Of a stretch of 64,000 nucleotides of DNA, positions 26,067-35,587 are shown piece after piece; position 1 is the first letter of the stretch; every line of letters starts with the position of its first letter. Source of the stretch: Methanomassiliicoccus sp. (GTDB lineage: Archaea > Thermoplasmatota > Thermoplasmata > Methanomassiliicoccales > Methanomassiliicoccaceae); NCBI GenBank assembly GCA_012719175.1, contig JAAYAX010000004.1, positions 601,568-665,567 on the forward strand. The letters are read 5' to 3'. The notes below the pieces were generated by a model. The model was not told the DNA's origin and did no database searches. It saw only the letters and a list, made by a program, of their open reading frames with translations. The position numbers were made by a program, and so were the translations under genes.

Positions 26067-26677
26067 CCGTTGAGGAGATAGACCTATACTGGCTGAAGCC
26101 ACAGGACCTTATGAACTACCTGCCCGCCGACAAGACCCCGGGTTGCGGGACCAAGAGCTGGGAGGAGTTCTCACAGCTGCTCGTGGATAAGAAGATAAAG
26201 GCTGCGGATTGCGACAAGATCGACAAGGCCATGGCCGAGGCGTTGGACGGGGCGCTGTCCGTGGACATAAGATTACCGGAGAGCGACCCCATGCAGCAGA
26301 AGGTACCGGAGCCGCTGCTCGAATACAACTCACCGGACGACAGTTCCCCGATCATCGTCACCAGCAACTCGGTGATCACGCACCAGATACTGGGCCTGGT
26401 ACTGAACGCGGCCAAGGTGAAGGCCTTCGTCATACCCGTGGACGCTCAAGGTCTCACGTACGACAACGCGGTGGCGGGCAACTTCTTCTCAGGCATGCAG
26501 GTCATGAAAGCGATCACCGGAAGCGGAATATCCGCCAAGACCACCAGCCATAGGATGATCATCGGGGGTCTGGGGAAGGACGTCAGATCGTCGATAGAAC
26601 GCATCACCAAGTGGAGCGTGGAGGTCGGTCCGGTAAGCTGTTTCGAGCTCCCCATGTACCTGGTCGCCAACCGCTGA
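26063..26677 (+). CDS. CdhE/AcsC-like protein without the corrinoid-binding part
   Basis: A 204-residue soluble protein. Residues 94-204 resemble the part of the acetyl-CoA synthase/CODH corrinoid protein large subunit (CdhE/AcsC) with the pattern P-V-L-V-T-T-N (here SPIIVTSNSVITHQILG), V-D-A-Q-G-L and H-R-M-I-I-G-G. The N-terminal 60 residues look like a degenerate version of the 4Fe-4S domain of the same protein: YWLKPQDL, GCG at 27-29 and DC at 49-50 remain, but two of the four Cys are absent. No HgcA cap-helix motif and no membrane segments. It sits in the acr3 operon with a 4-base overlap. A role in methyl-group or arsenic chemistry is possible but unproven. Confidence 0.65.
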   Translation: MTVEEIDLYWLKPQDLMNYLPADKTPGCGTKSWEEFSQLLVDKKIKAADCDKIDKAMAEALDGALSVDIRLPESDPMQQKVPEPLLEYNSPDDSSPIIVTSNSVITHQILGLVLNAAKVKAFVIPVDAQGLTYDNAVAGNFFSGMQVMKAITGSGISAKTTSHRMIIGGLGKDVRSSIERITKWSVEVGPVSCFELPMYLVANR

Positions 26678-26686
26678 GACAGGTGG

Positions 26687-26995
26687 ATGAGCTTGCAGAA
26701 GGGAGCATTGGTGAGCCCAGTTGCCGTGAAGAGAGAGCAGAGGCACTATCCCCGCCCGGCGTGCGTGAGCGGGGATGTCCGCAGGCACTGTGCCTGCTGC
26801 GAGGCCGAGGTCGACCGGTTGCAGCGTACCTGCTCCCAGTGCTACGCCCCTCTGCGCAAGGAATGCCCACACTGCCACTACTGGGTGGAGATGGACGCGG
26901 CCTACTGCGTCTCCTGCCGCCGGCCGTTCCAGACCCCGCCTCCGCGAAAGGCGGTCATCAAGATGTGGCATCCTGACGGAGAGGGTGCGGTGTGA
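26687..26995 (+). CDS. Double zinc-ribbon protein, last gene of the acr3 operon
   Basis: A 102-residue protein with four CxxC knuckles (CACC, CSQC, CPHC and CVSC between about 34 and 78), enough for two zinc sites, followed by a Pro/basic tail. Double zinc ribbons of this kind occur in many archaeal small proteins of unknown role. It begins 10 bases after the CdhE-like stop. GGTGG touches the ATG at 26687, so the real start may be slightly downstream (GTG 26711). Confidence 0.7.
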   Translation: MSLQKGALVSPVAVKREQRHYPRPACVSGDVRRHCACCEAEVDRLQRTCSQCYAPLRKECPHCHYWVEMDAAYCVSCRRPFQTPPPRKAVIKMWHPDGEGAV

Positions 26996-27318
26996 GGCCC
27001 TTGTCAAGTAACTGGACCAGGAATGGCGGTCACAAGCTCACTGATGAGAGATCGACCTTGGAGGTCGATGAAATAACCCCCATTCCACCCCTGATATCTT
27101 TCGTTATCAAAAATTGAAAATGATAAAAAGCTATCGCAAATAGTTCTAGGATATTAAATCAGAATAATAATATGTTCTGGCTCAAAGGAAAGATTTAAAA
27201 AATTTAGTCAATATATTGTAGTTAATATACATATATTGATTATATATAAAATATTGATAATTACCGCACCACCTATTTATGCGCTCCCACCGTCCAAATT
27301 GGGCGTTAGGTGGTTCAT
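26996..27318 (+). promoter_or_regulatory. AT-rich promoter region of the giant surface protein
   Basis: A perfect hairpin (ATCGACC/GGTCGAT, 27051-27069) may mark the end of the acr3 operon. From 27110 to 27260 the DNA is very AT-rich. CCTATTTATGC at 27272-27282 is the best-placed TATA box: transcription would start near 27300, and GGTGGT at 27309-27314 serves as ribosome site for ATG 27319. Confidence 0.55.
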
Positions 27319-30300
27319 ATGTCGAGGCTGAAAAGATCTAGCGTGGTGAAGGGAACGATAGCTATAGCAGCAGTTGTCCTCATCGGGCTGTTGCTGGTAG
27401 GAACGTTGGGAGCCCTCTTTAACGGTTCGGACCGCACGGATGCGGGGGCGCCCATAAAGACCGGCATCAATCCCGGTTCACCGACCCAGATCACCTCTCC
27501 GTTCCGGATCAACAGCGATGCCGAGCTCACTGCCAAGGCCTCCGCCATGGGTTGGGTCGGCGACGGTACGGCCAGCAACCCATACATCATCTATAATGTT
27601 TACATAAACAACAACTACTACGCTCATTCCACCTACGGCATCTTCGTCGGTAACACCACGAAGTCCTTCGTGATCTACCAGTGCTACATCTATCGGACCA
27701 CCGACGCCTCCACGAACCCCTACACAACTGGCGCGATAAACCTGTATCACGTCAGCAATGCCCAGATACTCTCCACCAGCGTGAGCAGCGCCTACTATGG
27801 CATCATCCTCACAGGATGCACCAACGTCAGTCTGTACTCCGGCAGCTGCTATGATGTTATCAATGCCGGCGTTAAGATCGACAGCTCCAACAATGTCACT
27901 GTGGCCACGCGCAACATCAACTACTGCCGGTCCTATGGGATCTACCTGACACAATCCCAGGACGTGCTCCTGGACCACAACGATATTTACTATTCCAATT
28001 CCGGCGACGGCATATACCTCACCAACTCCGACAGGAACCGCATAGAGAACAACACCGTGGTCACCTCCTATCACGCTGGAATAGAGCTCATGAGCTCAGA
28101 TAATAATACTATTCGCAGTAACACCATCAACTGCATCAACGGGATCGTGGTGGAGTCCTCGGCCCGGGACATCCTCATGTACAACACCCTCTCCTCGGGG
28201 TCCGGCAAGGGCGTGCACCTGATCTCTTCCAACAACATGACCGTGGAGGGGAACACCGCCAACAACTGGAACGTGGGCATGTACTCGCAATCCTCCGCGG
28301 ACGTCCTGTTCCATAACAACACTGTGAACGCCTGCTCCTACGGAATATATCTCTACACGTCCAGCACCCGCAACGTCCTGGTCGAGAACCGCGTGAGCAA
28401 CTGTGGCATCGGAGGGGTCACCGTGGAAGCGTCGATGTACAACACCTTCTATGACAACAACCTTACAGGAACCTCTTTCTACATCCAGTACAGCTCCTCC
28501 GATGTCTTTGCCCACCAGGAGATACCCGACAACAACACCGTGAACGGGCGGCCAGTGTACTACTATGCCAACGTCAACATGGACAACGCCTCGGTGCCCC
28601 TGGATGCGGGCCAGGTGATCCTGGCCTCCGTGCAGTACCTTAACGTGGCGGGACTGAACCTCAGCGACCAGAACGCGGGACTTCTCATCGGTTACAGCTC
28701 CCATATCCAGGTGGCGGACAACCTCTTCTCGGGAGGTGACCCCCAGGGAGTGAGGGCGGTCGTATGCACTGATAGCGTGTTCCACCACAACACCTTCGCC
28801 GACTGCGACACTGGCCTGTCCCTCTACCAGTCGACCGGTAACGTCATAGACAGCAACATCGTCACCGTCTGCACCGTGGGCATAGCGCTGGACTCCTGCC
28901 CCAGCAACGTGCTCGGTGCCAATGTGATATCCGACTGCACGAGGAGCGGCATCGAGCTCAGCTCCTCGAACGACAATGCCCTGTACGAGAACGTCCTGGT
29001 GTCCAGTTCCATCAACCTCGAGGGCTCGGAGTTCTACTTCAACTCCCAGGTCATCGCTACGAACAACACCGTGAACGGGCGGCCGGTGTACTACTATGCC
29101 AACGTGAACATGGACAACGCCTCGGTGCCCCTGGGGGCCGGGCAGGTCATACTCGCCAGTGTCCAGTATGCCCACGTGACCGGACAGAACCTCAGCGATC
29201 AGAACGTGGGCCTGCTCATCGGCTACAGCTCCCACATATTGGTCGACGGCAACACTATCGATAACGGGTCCCCCTACGGGGCCCGTATTTACCACAGCAG
29301 CGATTGCCTTATCGAGGAAAACGGTCTAGAGGGAGATGACCTCGGGATCATCCTGGACTCCTCCTCCTCTGTGGCCTTACGCAGCAACGAACTGATAGCC
29401 TGCGGCACTGGCCTCTACATCCATAACTGCGATGGGATCGAGGTATCGAGCAACGAGGTGAACGCCGACACCGGCATCAACCTCTACACTTCGACGTCGG
29501 TAATCGTCACTTCGAACCAGTTCCTCGAATGTGTGACTGGAGTGACCGTCTATTCCTCCGCCGCGACAGTTGAGGAGAATATCTTCGAAGACGTCACTTC
29601 GTACGGCATATACGTGGATAGCTCCAACGGGGGGATCCATGTTCTCAACAACGTGATGAACGATACCAACAACGGCCTAAAGCTCTGGGACTCCGATGGT
29701 AACGAGGTCAGGGGTAATGATATAAGCAACGCCACCTACGGCATCTCCATAGAGCTCTCTGCCAACAATATCGTTACCGGCAACAACGTGTCCTTCTCCA
29801 ATATCGGCATAAAGGGCCATTACTGCACTGGATCGATCGGCGGCAACAATCTGACGGACTGTAACGAGGGGGTGCATGTCGATTACTGCAATCCCCTGGT
29901 CATCGAGGACTGCACCATCGTGCGATGCTCTGTGGGCATCAACACCTATAGCAGTAGTGGTGTCGTCGTCCAGGACAACGACATCTCCGACTGCGAGACC
30001 GGTGTCCGCATCTATTACACCACCAGCGCCAATGTGATAAACAATGAGATCGATGGCGGTGATAACGGCATCTATGTTTCGGGCAACAACCAGTGCACCG
30101 TGAGCTCCAACGACATCAACGGCTGCTCCCAGGCGGGCATATTCCTCTCCGGCACTAACAACAACGTGCTGACCAGCAACGCCCTGATCGGATGCGCCAT
30201 CACCTTGGAAGGGAGCCAGAGCACCTACACCAGCCAGACCGTCCCGGCGTCCAACACCGTGAACGGCAAGCCTGTCTACTATTACGCGGCGATGGACATG

Positions 30301-33300
30301 ACCAGCACTGCCGTTCCCACTGACGCGGGACAGGTCATACTGGGAAACGTCACCAACGGGCACATCAGCGGCCTGGCCATCGACAACACCACGGTTGCGT
30401 TCCTGTCTGGTTACTCGGACCATGTGACCATCGATGACTGCACCTTCGACAACGTGACGTCCGTGGCCGTGAGCCTCCAGAGCTGCCATTACTTCGCCGT
30501 CAGTCACTGTGACCTCATCACATGCGAGAAGGGCGTCTACCTGAGCTTTGGCAACAGCAACAAGGTGGACAACTGCACCTTCACAGGATGCAAGGAGGGC
30601 GTCAGGATCGACAGCGGAAACAATAACCGCTTTATCTACAACACCATCTCCGCCGGCGACACAGGGATGTACCTCAACGGCCAGGGCTCCCGTGCAGGAT
30701 ACAACACCATATCCCAGTGCGGGGTGGGCATCGATGTCCGCGGCGGTTCCATCGTTGTAGAGCACAACACCCTGTCCGGCTGCACCCAGGACGGCGTGCT
30801 GTTCTACTACTGCAGTTCCGGTGAGGCCTTCTCCAACATCATATCCGGATGCGCTGATGGCATCCACCTGTACCTCAGCGGCCACAGCGAGGTGCACTGG
30901 AACGATATAGGGTCTTGCGGCGTGGGGATAAACGCTACACAGACCTACTCCGAGGACCTGAACTATAACCGCATCATCGGCGCTGTGACCGCGGGCATCC
31001 TGCTCGACCATGTGGAGGAATGTGCGGTAGAGGCGAACGAGATATCGGATTGCCCACAGGGACTGATGGTAAAGAACAGCATGAACGTGGAGGTGACCGG
31101 TAACACTATCGAGGGGTGCCAGGACGGGGCCATGCTGCAGGGAAGCGAGAGCGTCCAGATGACCTGGAACCACGTGAACGGGTCCTCCGATATGGGAGTG
31201 AAGGTCATCTCCTCCGAAGAGGTCAGCATCAGTTACAACACCATCTCCAACAGCACCTCTTATGGCCTATGGTTCAACACCTCCCTGGACAACGAGGTCT
31301 TCCTCAACCGCTTCATCGACAACAACGGTGCCGGTGAGACCTACGACCCCGAGCATGCCCAGGCCTATGACGACTGCTACATCTATGTGGACATCTTCGG
31401 GCCGATCATCTATCTCTACGAGCCTTACGAGGGCCAGGAGATCTACGGGAACTTCTACGCCTACTGGGATGCATATGATGATGCAGGGGTGGACCGCGCC
31501 GAGTTCCGCATCGATGACGGGGAGTGGCAGATCCCCGAGGGAGAGGATTCGTTCTTCTACTACCCCCTGGAGCTGGAGGCCGGGGACCATAAGATCGAGG
31601 TCAGAGCGTGGGACGGTTTGAACAACAGCGCCTCGGCGTTCGCCAACTTCACCATAGAGGGCGGTCTGGACCTCCCGCTCTTCGCGTCGAAGGCACCGTC
31701 TCTCTCATCGCCGGCAGAGCCGGAGGAGCCCGCCACGGGTAGCACGACCCTTTGGAACTCGGGACCGGGAAACCTATGGAGCGACCTGCCCAGCCCTGAC
31801 GCGGACCGTGACGGATACATGGACGTTCCCTACCAGATCGCCGGGGGCAACTCCACTGACGGGCATCCCCTATCGCAGGAGATCGCCAATCCTGATTCCC
31901 TCAACGCCGTGGCGGAGCCGTTCAGCGTGGACCTGAGCTGGAACGGCTATAACTATTCGCTCAAGGAATCCATCGACGGCTACCACCTCACCAGGAACTC
32001 CACCTCCGGTGGCAACTTCACCGTGGACCTGGGAGCGTCCGACACATCCTACAGTGACACCACGGTGGTACCCTATCATGAGTATTCCTACACTCTGATG
32101 GCGTTCAGCGGCGAGGTGCTCGGAGGCGAGGGGCAGATAGAGGTCATGACCCCCGATCCCTTCCCGCCCAGCATAGTGATCGATTCGCCCTCTAACGGGA
32201 TCTTCACCAACGCCTCCAGCGTGGAAATGGCGTGGACAGGCACCGATGAATATTCGGGCATCGCAGGCTACTGGGTCAAGCTCAACGGCGGCGAATGGAC
32301 CAGCGTGGGCCTGGAGGTCAGCTACACCTTCGAGAACCTGTCCGAAGGCAACAACACCCTGGCCGTCAAGGCCGTGGCCAACGCGGGGAACGTCAATGAG
32401 ACCTCGGTCCTGGTGACCAGGGACTCCACAACACCCGTGATCACCATCGCCTCGCCTACCAACGGCCTGGTGACAGGGAGCGGCAACCTGACGGCCGCGT
32501 GGAGCGCTGTCGATCTCAACGGAGTGGATGGATACCAGTTCCGCCTTGACGGCGGGGAGTGGTCCGCACTCAATGGCACGCCCTCAACATCGTTCACCGG
32601 TCTGGAGGCCGGGACCCATACATTGGAGGTCCTCGTCATGGATGTGGCCGGCAACATCGGGAACGCATCGGTGAGCTTCTCTGTGGACCTCTCCATACCC
32701 TTGCTGTCCATTGCCTCGCCCGAGAACGGCACATGGATCTCCTCATTGCAGGTATCGTGGCAGGGATCGGACGACATCTCCTCCATCTACAGCTACGAGG
32801 TGAGACTGGACGGAGGGGTGTGGACCAACGTGGATTCAGCCACCCAGTACCTCTTTGAGGGCGTTGCCGACGGCCTGCACACCGTGCAGGTCAGGGCATA
32901 TGACCAGGTAGGGAACAACGCCACCGCCGAGGTGCAGGTGTACCTAGATACCATCCTCCCCGTTCTAGTGATACAATCCCCGAGCGAGGGTGATCTCCTC
33001 AACGGAGGGAACGCCCAGGGTGCGTGGAACGGGACCGATGGCGAATCCGGTGTGGGCAACTACAGCCTTAGGGTCGACGGCGGGGAGTGGTCAGAGGTAC
33101 CGACCACCTATGACCTGAGCGCCCTGGCCGAAGGGCAGCACCTTCTGGAGGTGAGGGTCTTCGATAACGCCGGGAACTTCGTGATCGAGATGGTGAGCTT
33201 CACCCTGGACCCTGAGGCGCCGAACATCACCGAACGCGTTCCCGAGGGGGAGCATGTGGACCCTGATGCGGATGTCTCTGTGACCTTCTCCGAGGGCATG

Positions 33301-33837
33301 GACGTCAGCTCCGTGAACCTGACCGTGGAGGGAGTGGAAGGGATCGTTAGCTGGTCCGGCAACACCGTGACCTTCGAGCCGTCCGCCAGCCTGCAGTACG
33401 CTACCTCCTACACGGTCGCGGTGAGCGGGATGGACCTCGCCGGCAATGAGGTGAACATGAGCTGGAATTTCACCATCACTAACCGCGGAGCCCTCTCCGG
33501 AAGGATAGTGGATACCAATGGAGCTCCGGTGTCGAATGCCCTGGTAACTCTGGACACGGGTGAGACCGCCCTCACCGATGAGAACGGCCTGTTCTACATC
33601 GTGACCGAGGCCGGGGAGCACACCATAACGGTGACCAAGGACGGCTATCAGGCAACGTTCTCCTCCGCCCTCCTGGGGGCCGGGGAGACCCTGTCCATCA
33701 GCGCCATCACCCTGACGCCCCAGGCCACGAGCTCATACGATTGGTGGCCTATCATACTGGCGGCGGCCGCTACCGGCTCCTTCTTCGTCCTCCTGTTCTC
33801 CACCAGCAGGAACGAGAACAACCGGGGCAAGAAGTAA
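27319..33837 (+). CDS. Giant cell-surface protein: parallel beta-helix repeats plus Ig-like domains
   Basis: A 2172-residue extracellular protein anchored at both ends. An N-terminal hydrophobic signal or anchor (about 9-33) is followed by NosD/CASH-type right-handed beta-helix repeats to about 1350, rich in Asn-Asn-x-hydrophobic turns. Three copies of a roughly 60-residue insert (NTVNGRPVYYYANVNMDNAS and variants) break up the helix. Then come an Ig-like domain (about 1370-1450), a dockerin-like DADRDGYMDVPYQI stretch, a fibronectin-like domain, four Ig-like repeats of about 85 residues each (DGGEW and AGN motifs), a Big_5-like domain and a carboxypeptidase-regulatory-like domain. A membrane helix (about 2143-2160) and a basic tail end the protein. 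Many N-x-S/T sites suggest heavy glycosylation. Likely an S-layer-associated adhesin or polysaccharide-binding protein; no catalytic residues can be assigned. Confidence 0.85.
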   Translation: MSRLKRSSVVKGTIAIAAVVLIGLLLVGTLGALFNGSDRTDAGAPIKTGINPGSPTQITSPFRINSDAELTAKASAMGWVGDGTASNPYIIYNVYINNNYYAHSTYGIFVGNTTKSFVIYQCYIYRTTDASTNPYTTGAINLYHVSNAQILSTSVSSAYYGIILTGCTNVSLYSGSCYDVINAGVKIDSSNNVTVATRNINYCRSYGIYLTQSQDVLLDHNDIYYSNSGDGIYLTNSDRNRIENNTVVTSYHAGIELMSSDNNTIRSNTINCINGIVVESSARDILMYNTLSSGSGKGVHLISSNNMTVEGNTANNWNVGMYSQSSADVLFHNNTVNACSYGIYLYTSSTRNVLVENRVSNCGIGGVTVEASMYNTFYDNNLTGTSFYIQYSSSDVFAHQEIPDNNTVNGRPVYYYANVNMDNASVPLDAGQVILASVQYLNVAGLNLSDQNAGLLIGYSSHIQVADNLFSGGDPQGVRAVVCTDSVFHHNTFADCDTGLSLYQSTGNVIDSNIVTVCTVGIALDSCPSNVLGANVISDCTRSGIELSSSNDNALYENVLVSSSINLEGSEFYFNSQVIATNNTVNGRPVYYYANVNMDNASVPLGAGQVILASVQYAHVTGQNLSDQNVGLLIGYSSHILVDGNTIDNGSPYGARIYHSSDCLIEENGLEGDDLGIILDSSSSVALRSNELIACGTGLYIHNCDGIEVSSNEVNADTGINLYTSTSVIVTSNQFLECVTGVTVYSSAATVEENIFEDVTSYGIYVDSSNGGIHVLNNVMNDTNNGLKLWDSDGNEVRGNDISNATYGISIELSANNIVTGNNVSFSNIGIKGHYCTGSIGGNNLTDCNEGVHVDYCNPLVIEDCTIVRCSVGINTYSSSGVVVQDNDISDCETGVRIYYTTSANVINNEIDGGDNGIYVSGNNQCTVSSNDINGCSQAGIFLSGTNNNVLTSNALIGCAITLEGSQSTYTSQTVPASNTVNGKPVYYYAAMDMTSTAVPTDAGQVILGNVTNGHISGLAIDNTTVAFLSGYSDHVTIDDCTFDNVTSVAVSLQSCHYFAVSHCDLITCEKGVYLSFGNSNKVDNCTFTGCKEGVRIDSGNNNRFIYNTISAGDTGMYLNGQGSRAGYNTISQCGVGIDVRGGSIVVEHNTLSGCTQDGVLFYYCSSGEAFSNIISGCADGIHLYLSGHSEVHWNDIGSCGVGINATQTYSEDLNYNRIIGAVTAGILLDHVEECAVEANEISDCPQGLMVKNSMNVEVTGNTIEGCQDGAMLQGSESVQMTWNHVNGSSDMGVKVISSEEVSISYNTISNSTSYGLWFNTSLDNEVFLNRFIDNNGAGETYDPEHAQAYDDCYIYVDIFGPIIYLYEPYEGQEIYGNFYAYWDAYDDAGVDRAEFRIDDGEWQIPEGEDSFFYYPLELEAGDHKIEVRAWDGLNNSASAFANFTIEGGLDLPLFASKAPSLSSPAEPEEPATGSTTLWNSGPGNLWSDLPSPDADRDGYMDVPYQIAGGNSTDGHPLSQEIANPDSLNAVAEPFSVDLSWNGYNYSLKESIDGYHLTRNSTSGGNFTVDLGASDTSYSDTTVVPYHEYSYTLMAFSGEVLGGEGQIEVMTPDPFPPSIVIDSPSNGIFTNASSVEMAWTGTDEYSGIAGYWVKLNGGEWTSVGLEVSYTFENLSEGNNTLAVKAVANAGNVNETSVLVTRDSTTPVITIASPTNGLVTGSGNLTAAWSAVDLNGVDGYQFRLDGGEWSALNGTPSTSFTGLEAGTHTLEVLVMDVAGNIGNASVSFSVDLSIPLLSIASPENGTWISSLQVSWQGSDDISSIYSYEVRLDGGVWTNVDSATQYLFEGVADGLHTVQVRAYDQVGNNATAEVQVYLDTILPVLVIQSPSEGDLLNGGNAQGAWNGTDGESGVGNYSLRVDGGEWSEVPTTYDLSALAEGQHLLEVRVFDNAGNFVIEMVSFTLDPEAPNITERVPEGEHVDPDADVSVTFSEGMDVSSVNLTVEGVEGIVSWSGNTVTFEPSASLQYATSYTVAVSGMDLAGNEVNMSWNFTITNRGALSGRIVDTNGAPVSNALVTLDTGETALTDENGLFYIVTEAGEHTITVTKDGYQATFSSALLGAGETLSISAITLTPQATSSYDWWPIILAAAATGSFFVLLFSTSRNENNRGKK
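28531..28602 (+). repeat. 72-bp direct repeat, copy 1, inside the giant gene
   Basis: Nearly identical (two differences) to 29062-29133. The copies are 531 bases (exactly 177 codons) apart and encode the insert beginning NNTVNGRPVYYYAN. Confidence 0.85.
29062..29133 (+). repeat. 72-bp direct repeat, copy 2, inside the giant gene
   Basis: Second copy of the repeat at 28531-28602. A third, more diverged protein copy lies at about 30250-30320. Confidence 0.85.
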
Positions 33838-33849
33838 GCCGGACCCAAA

Positions 33850-33900
33850 ACCCCTTCCCCCTATCTTTTCTACTCTTGCATTCTCCTCTCCTAGTCTTTG
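33850..33900 (+). terminator. Pyrimidine-rich tract after the giant gene
   Basis: An almost pure C/T stretch with several T-runs directly after the stop, typical of archaeal intrinsic termination. Confidence 0.4.
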
Positions 33901-33929
33901 ACCGATGACCTATCCTGAACGGCCAGGAC

Positions 33930-34751
33930 ATGACCATCTATTTTATCACGGACCGTTCATACACTCAGCGTACCATGGCCCTCTTCGTGCTGGAGCTCAT
34001 CATCGTCCTGATCGTGGCCTTCGTGCCCGCCCTCCTGTACCTGATGTGGATACGCCGGGCCGAGATCTATGACCGTGAACCGGTGGATGCCATCGCCGGG
34101 ACGTTCATCTACGGGCTGATCGTCGCCCTGGGCATGGCCTTCGTGCTGGAGCTGCTGGCACTGACCTTGTTGGAGACGTACACGGACGGTGGCCTGGACC
34201 CCACGATGGAGAGCATAATCCTGGCCGTGGTCCTCGCCCCTGTGATCGAGGAGTTCACTAAGCTGACCGGGGTCATGGCCTCGAGCCGCCGGCTGACAGA
34301 GCTGGAGAACGGGCTGGTGTACGGGGCCGCGGTGGGCCTGGGCTTCGCCGCGGGAGAGAACGTCATGTACTACACCAGCTCCCTCACGGAAGGCGTGGAG
34401 CTGTTCATAATCACCGTCCTGGCCCGTACTATAACCTCGACCTTGCTGCACACCTCGGCGTCGGCCATCTCCGGTTTCGGCATATCGCGCTCGCACGTCT
34501 CCAAGCTGAGGACGGGGAGGGGTACAAGCTGGCTGCCCTACTACTTCGCAGCGGTGCTCATGCATGCGGCGTTCAACTTCCTGGCCATCCTGGGATCGGA
34601 CATCCTGCCCGATGCCAGCGGTGAGATCTCCCTGCTGGGCCTGCTCGGCTCCCTGGTGTTGGTGTGGAGCACGGTGCGGTACATCCGCGGAAAGATCATC
34701 AGCCTCGACAGGGCCTATCCCCGGTACGTTCAACCGCCGTACTACCGCTGA
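33930..34751 (+). CDS. PrsW-family intramembrane protease-like protein
   Basis: A 273-residue polytopic membrane protein with the PrsW motifs in order: Glu-Glu in APVIEEFTKL (about 103-112), GLGFAAGEN (about 135-143), a His in LLHTSASAISGFG (about 174-186) and the second His in LMHAAFNFL (about 208-216). In bacteria PrsW cleaves an anti-sigma factor; archaeal substrates are unknown. ATG 33930 has only a weak AGGA in front of it. ATG 33975 is an alternative, because TATA-like CTATTTTATC at 33937-33946 would give a nearly leaderless transcript and the first helix begins just after that codon. Confidence 0.8.
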   Translation: MTIYFITDRSYTQRTMALFVLELIIVLIVAFVPALLYLMWIRRAEIYDREPVDAIAGTFIYGLIVALGMAFVLELLALTLLETYTDGGLDPTMESIILAVVLAPVIEEFTKLTGVMASSRRLTELENGLVYGAAVGLGFAAGENVMYYTSSLTEGVELFIITVLARTITSTLLHTSASAISGFGISRSHVSKLRTGRGTSWLPYYFAAVLMHAAFNFLAILGSDILPDASGEISLLGLLGSLVLVWSTVRYIRGKIISLDRAYPRYVQPPYYR

Positions 34752-34936
34752 CGAGGATGATCGTTCACCGCAGGGGGTCGGCGTTCGACACTGTCGTCCT
34801 TTCGCCATAACAACGATTTTCAAGGATGCCTGACGGCCTTCCTGGGATGATTTGAGCGATCCCGACAGCGCTACTGACATCACGATCTCAGCGGCCGCCC
34901 CTTTTCCTAAAAGCGTTGTCTAGGTCTACCAGTGGC

Positions 34937-35587
34937 TCACTCCGGCTCCGGCCCGGGAGGGTTCTGCCCCAACCCAGGCATGGGCATGCCCATGGACCGC
35001 CGGGGGACGGGGCATCTCGCGGGCCCGGCGCTCTGCGCCAGCTCCCTCCCCAGCAGCCTCGCGTCGCTGAGGGCCGTGGGATGGTCGGCGATGGAGCCCT
35101 TCTCCTCGAAGCCGGCGAAGGTAAGCTTGCGCGACGGGGTGGCCTCGAGGGTATAGAAGAACGCCTGCGCGCTGGCCTCGGCAGAGGCGAAGTCGGTGCG
35201 TATCCTCGCCCCCACGGAGAGGAACGCCCCCTTGCGCTTCTTGGAGCGGTAGTGTAGAACGAACTTCTGAACCCAGCATAGCTGGGCCCGGTCGATGAAG
35301 GCCTTCATCTGAGCGGTGACGCCGTAGAAGTAGACAGGAGAGGCCAGTATGATCACATCGGCCTCCTCGAGCTTGGGATATAGTGAGGTCATGTCGTCAT
35401 CGAGCACGCACCGCACCCCGTCCGCGCACCCATCGCAGGCGGTGCAGGGGCTGATGTTCAGCTTGCACAGCGTTATCTTCTCCACCGTGGCCCCGGTTTC
35501 CGCTGCACCCTCCAGGGCAGCGTCCAGAAGCATGTCGGTGTTGCCGCCCTCCCGTGGGCTGCCCAGCACTCCCAGCACATACGTCAT
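34937..35587 (-). CDS. Iron-sulfur flavoprotein (NADPH-dependent FMN reductase family)
   Basis: A 216-residue flavodoxin-like protein. It has the FMN-binding start GSPREGGNTDMLLD (about 9-22), the compact cluster motif CTACDGCADGVRC (about 48-60) that binds a 4Fe-4S cluster in Methanosarcina Isf, and SPVYFYGVTAQMKAFIDR (about 83-100). Isf proteins shuttle electrons from ferredoxin, with proposed roles in oxygen or peroxide defence. A Pro/Gly/Met-rich tail after residue 190 is atypical. Its ATG overlaps the stop of the upstream methyltransferase by four bases, so the two are co-transcribed. Confidence 0.9.
   Translation of the reverse strand: MTYVLGVLGSPREGGNTDMLLDAALEGAAETGATVEKITLCKLNISPCTACDGCADGVRCVLDDDMTSLYPKLEEADVIILASPVYFYGVTAQMKAFIDRAQLCWVQKFVLHYRSKKRKGAFLSVGARIRTDFASAEASAQAFFYTLEATPSRKLTFAGFEEKGSIADHPTALSDARLLGRELAQSAGPARCPVPRRSMGMPMPGLGQNPPGPEPE

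Noticed and set aside
26063..26677. Possible mercury-methylation protein HgcA
   Set aside because: Lacks the N-(V/I)-W-C-A cap-helix motif and the C-terminal membrane helices that define HgcA; only the CdhE/AcsC-like part is similar.
28531..29133. Direct repeats as a CRISPR array
   Set aside because: Only two near-identical copies, in frame within a coding region and 531 bases apart; no cas genes and no array elsewhere in the window.
28096..31173. Long minus-strand reading frames (399 and 498 codons) inside the giant surface protein gene
   Set aside because: They arise from the Asn/Thr/Gly-rich codons of the opposite strand, have Val/His/Gly-rich sequence without any family features, and the plus-strand protein is clearly real.
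27319..31400. NosD copper-insertion function for the beta-helix region
   Set aside because: The NosD-type repeat is a structural fold shared by many surface proteins; no nitrous oxide reductase genes are present.
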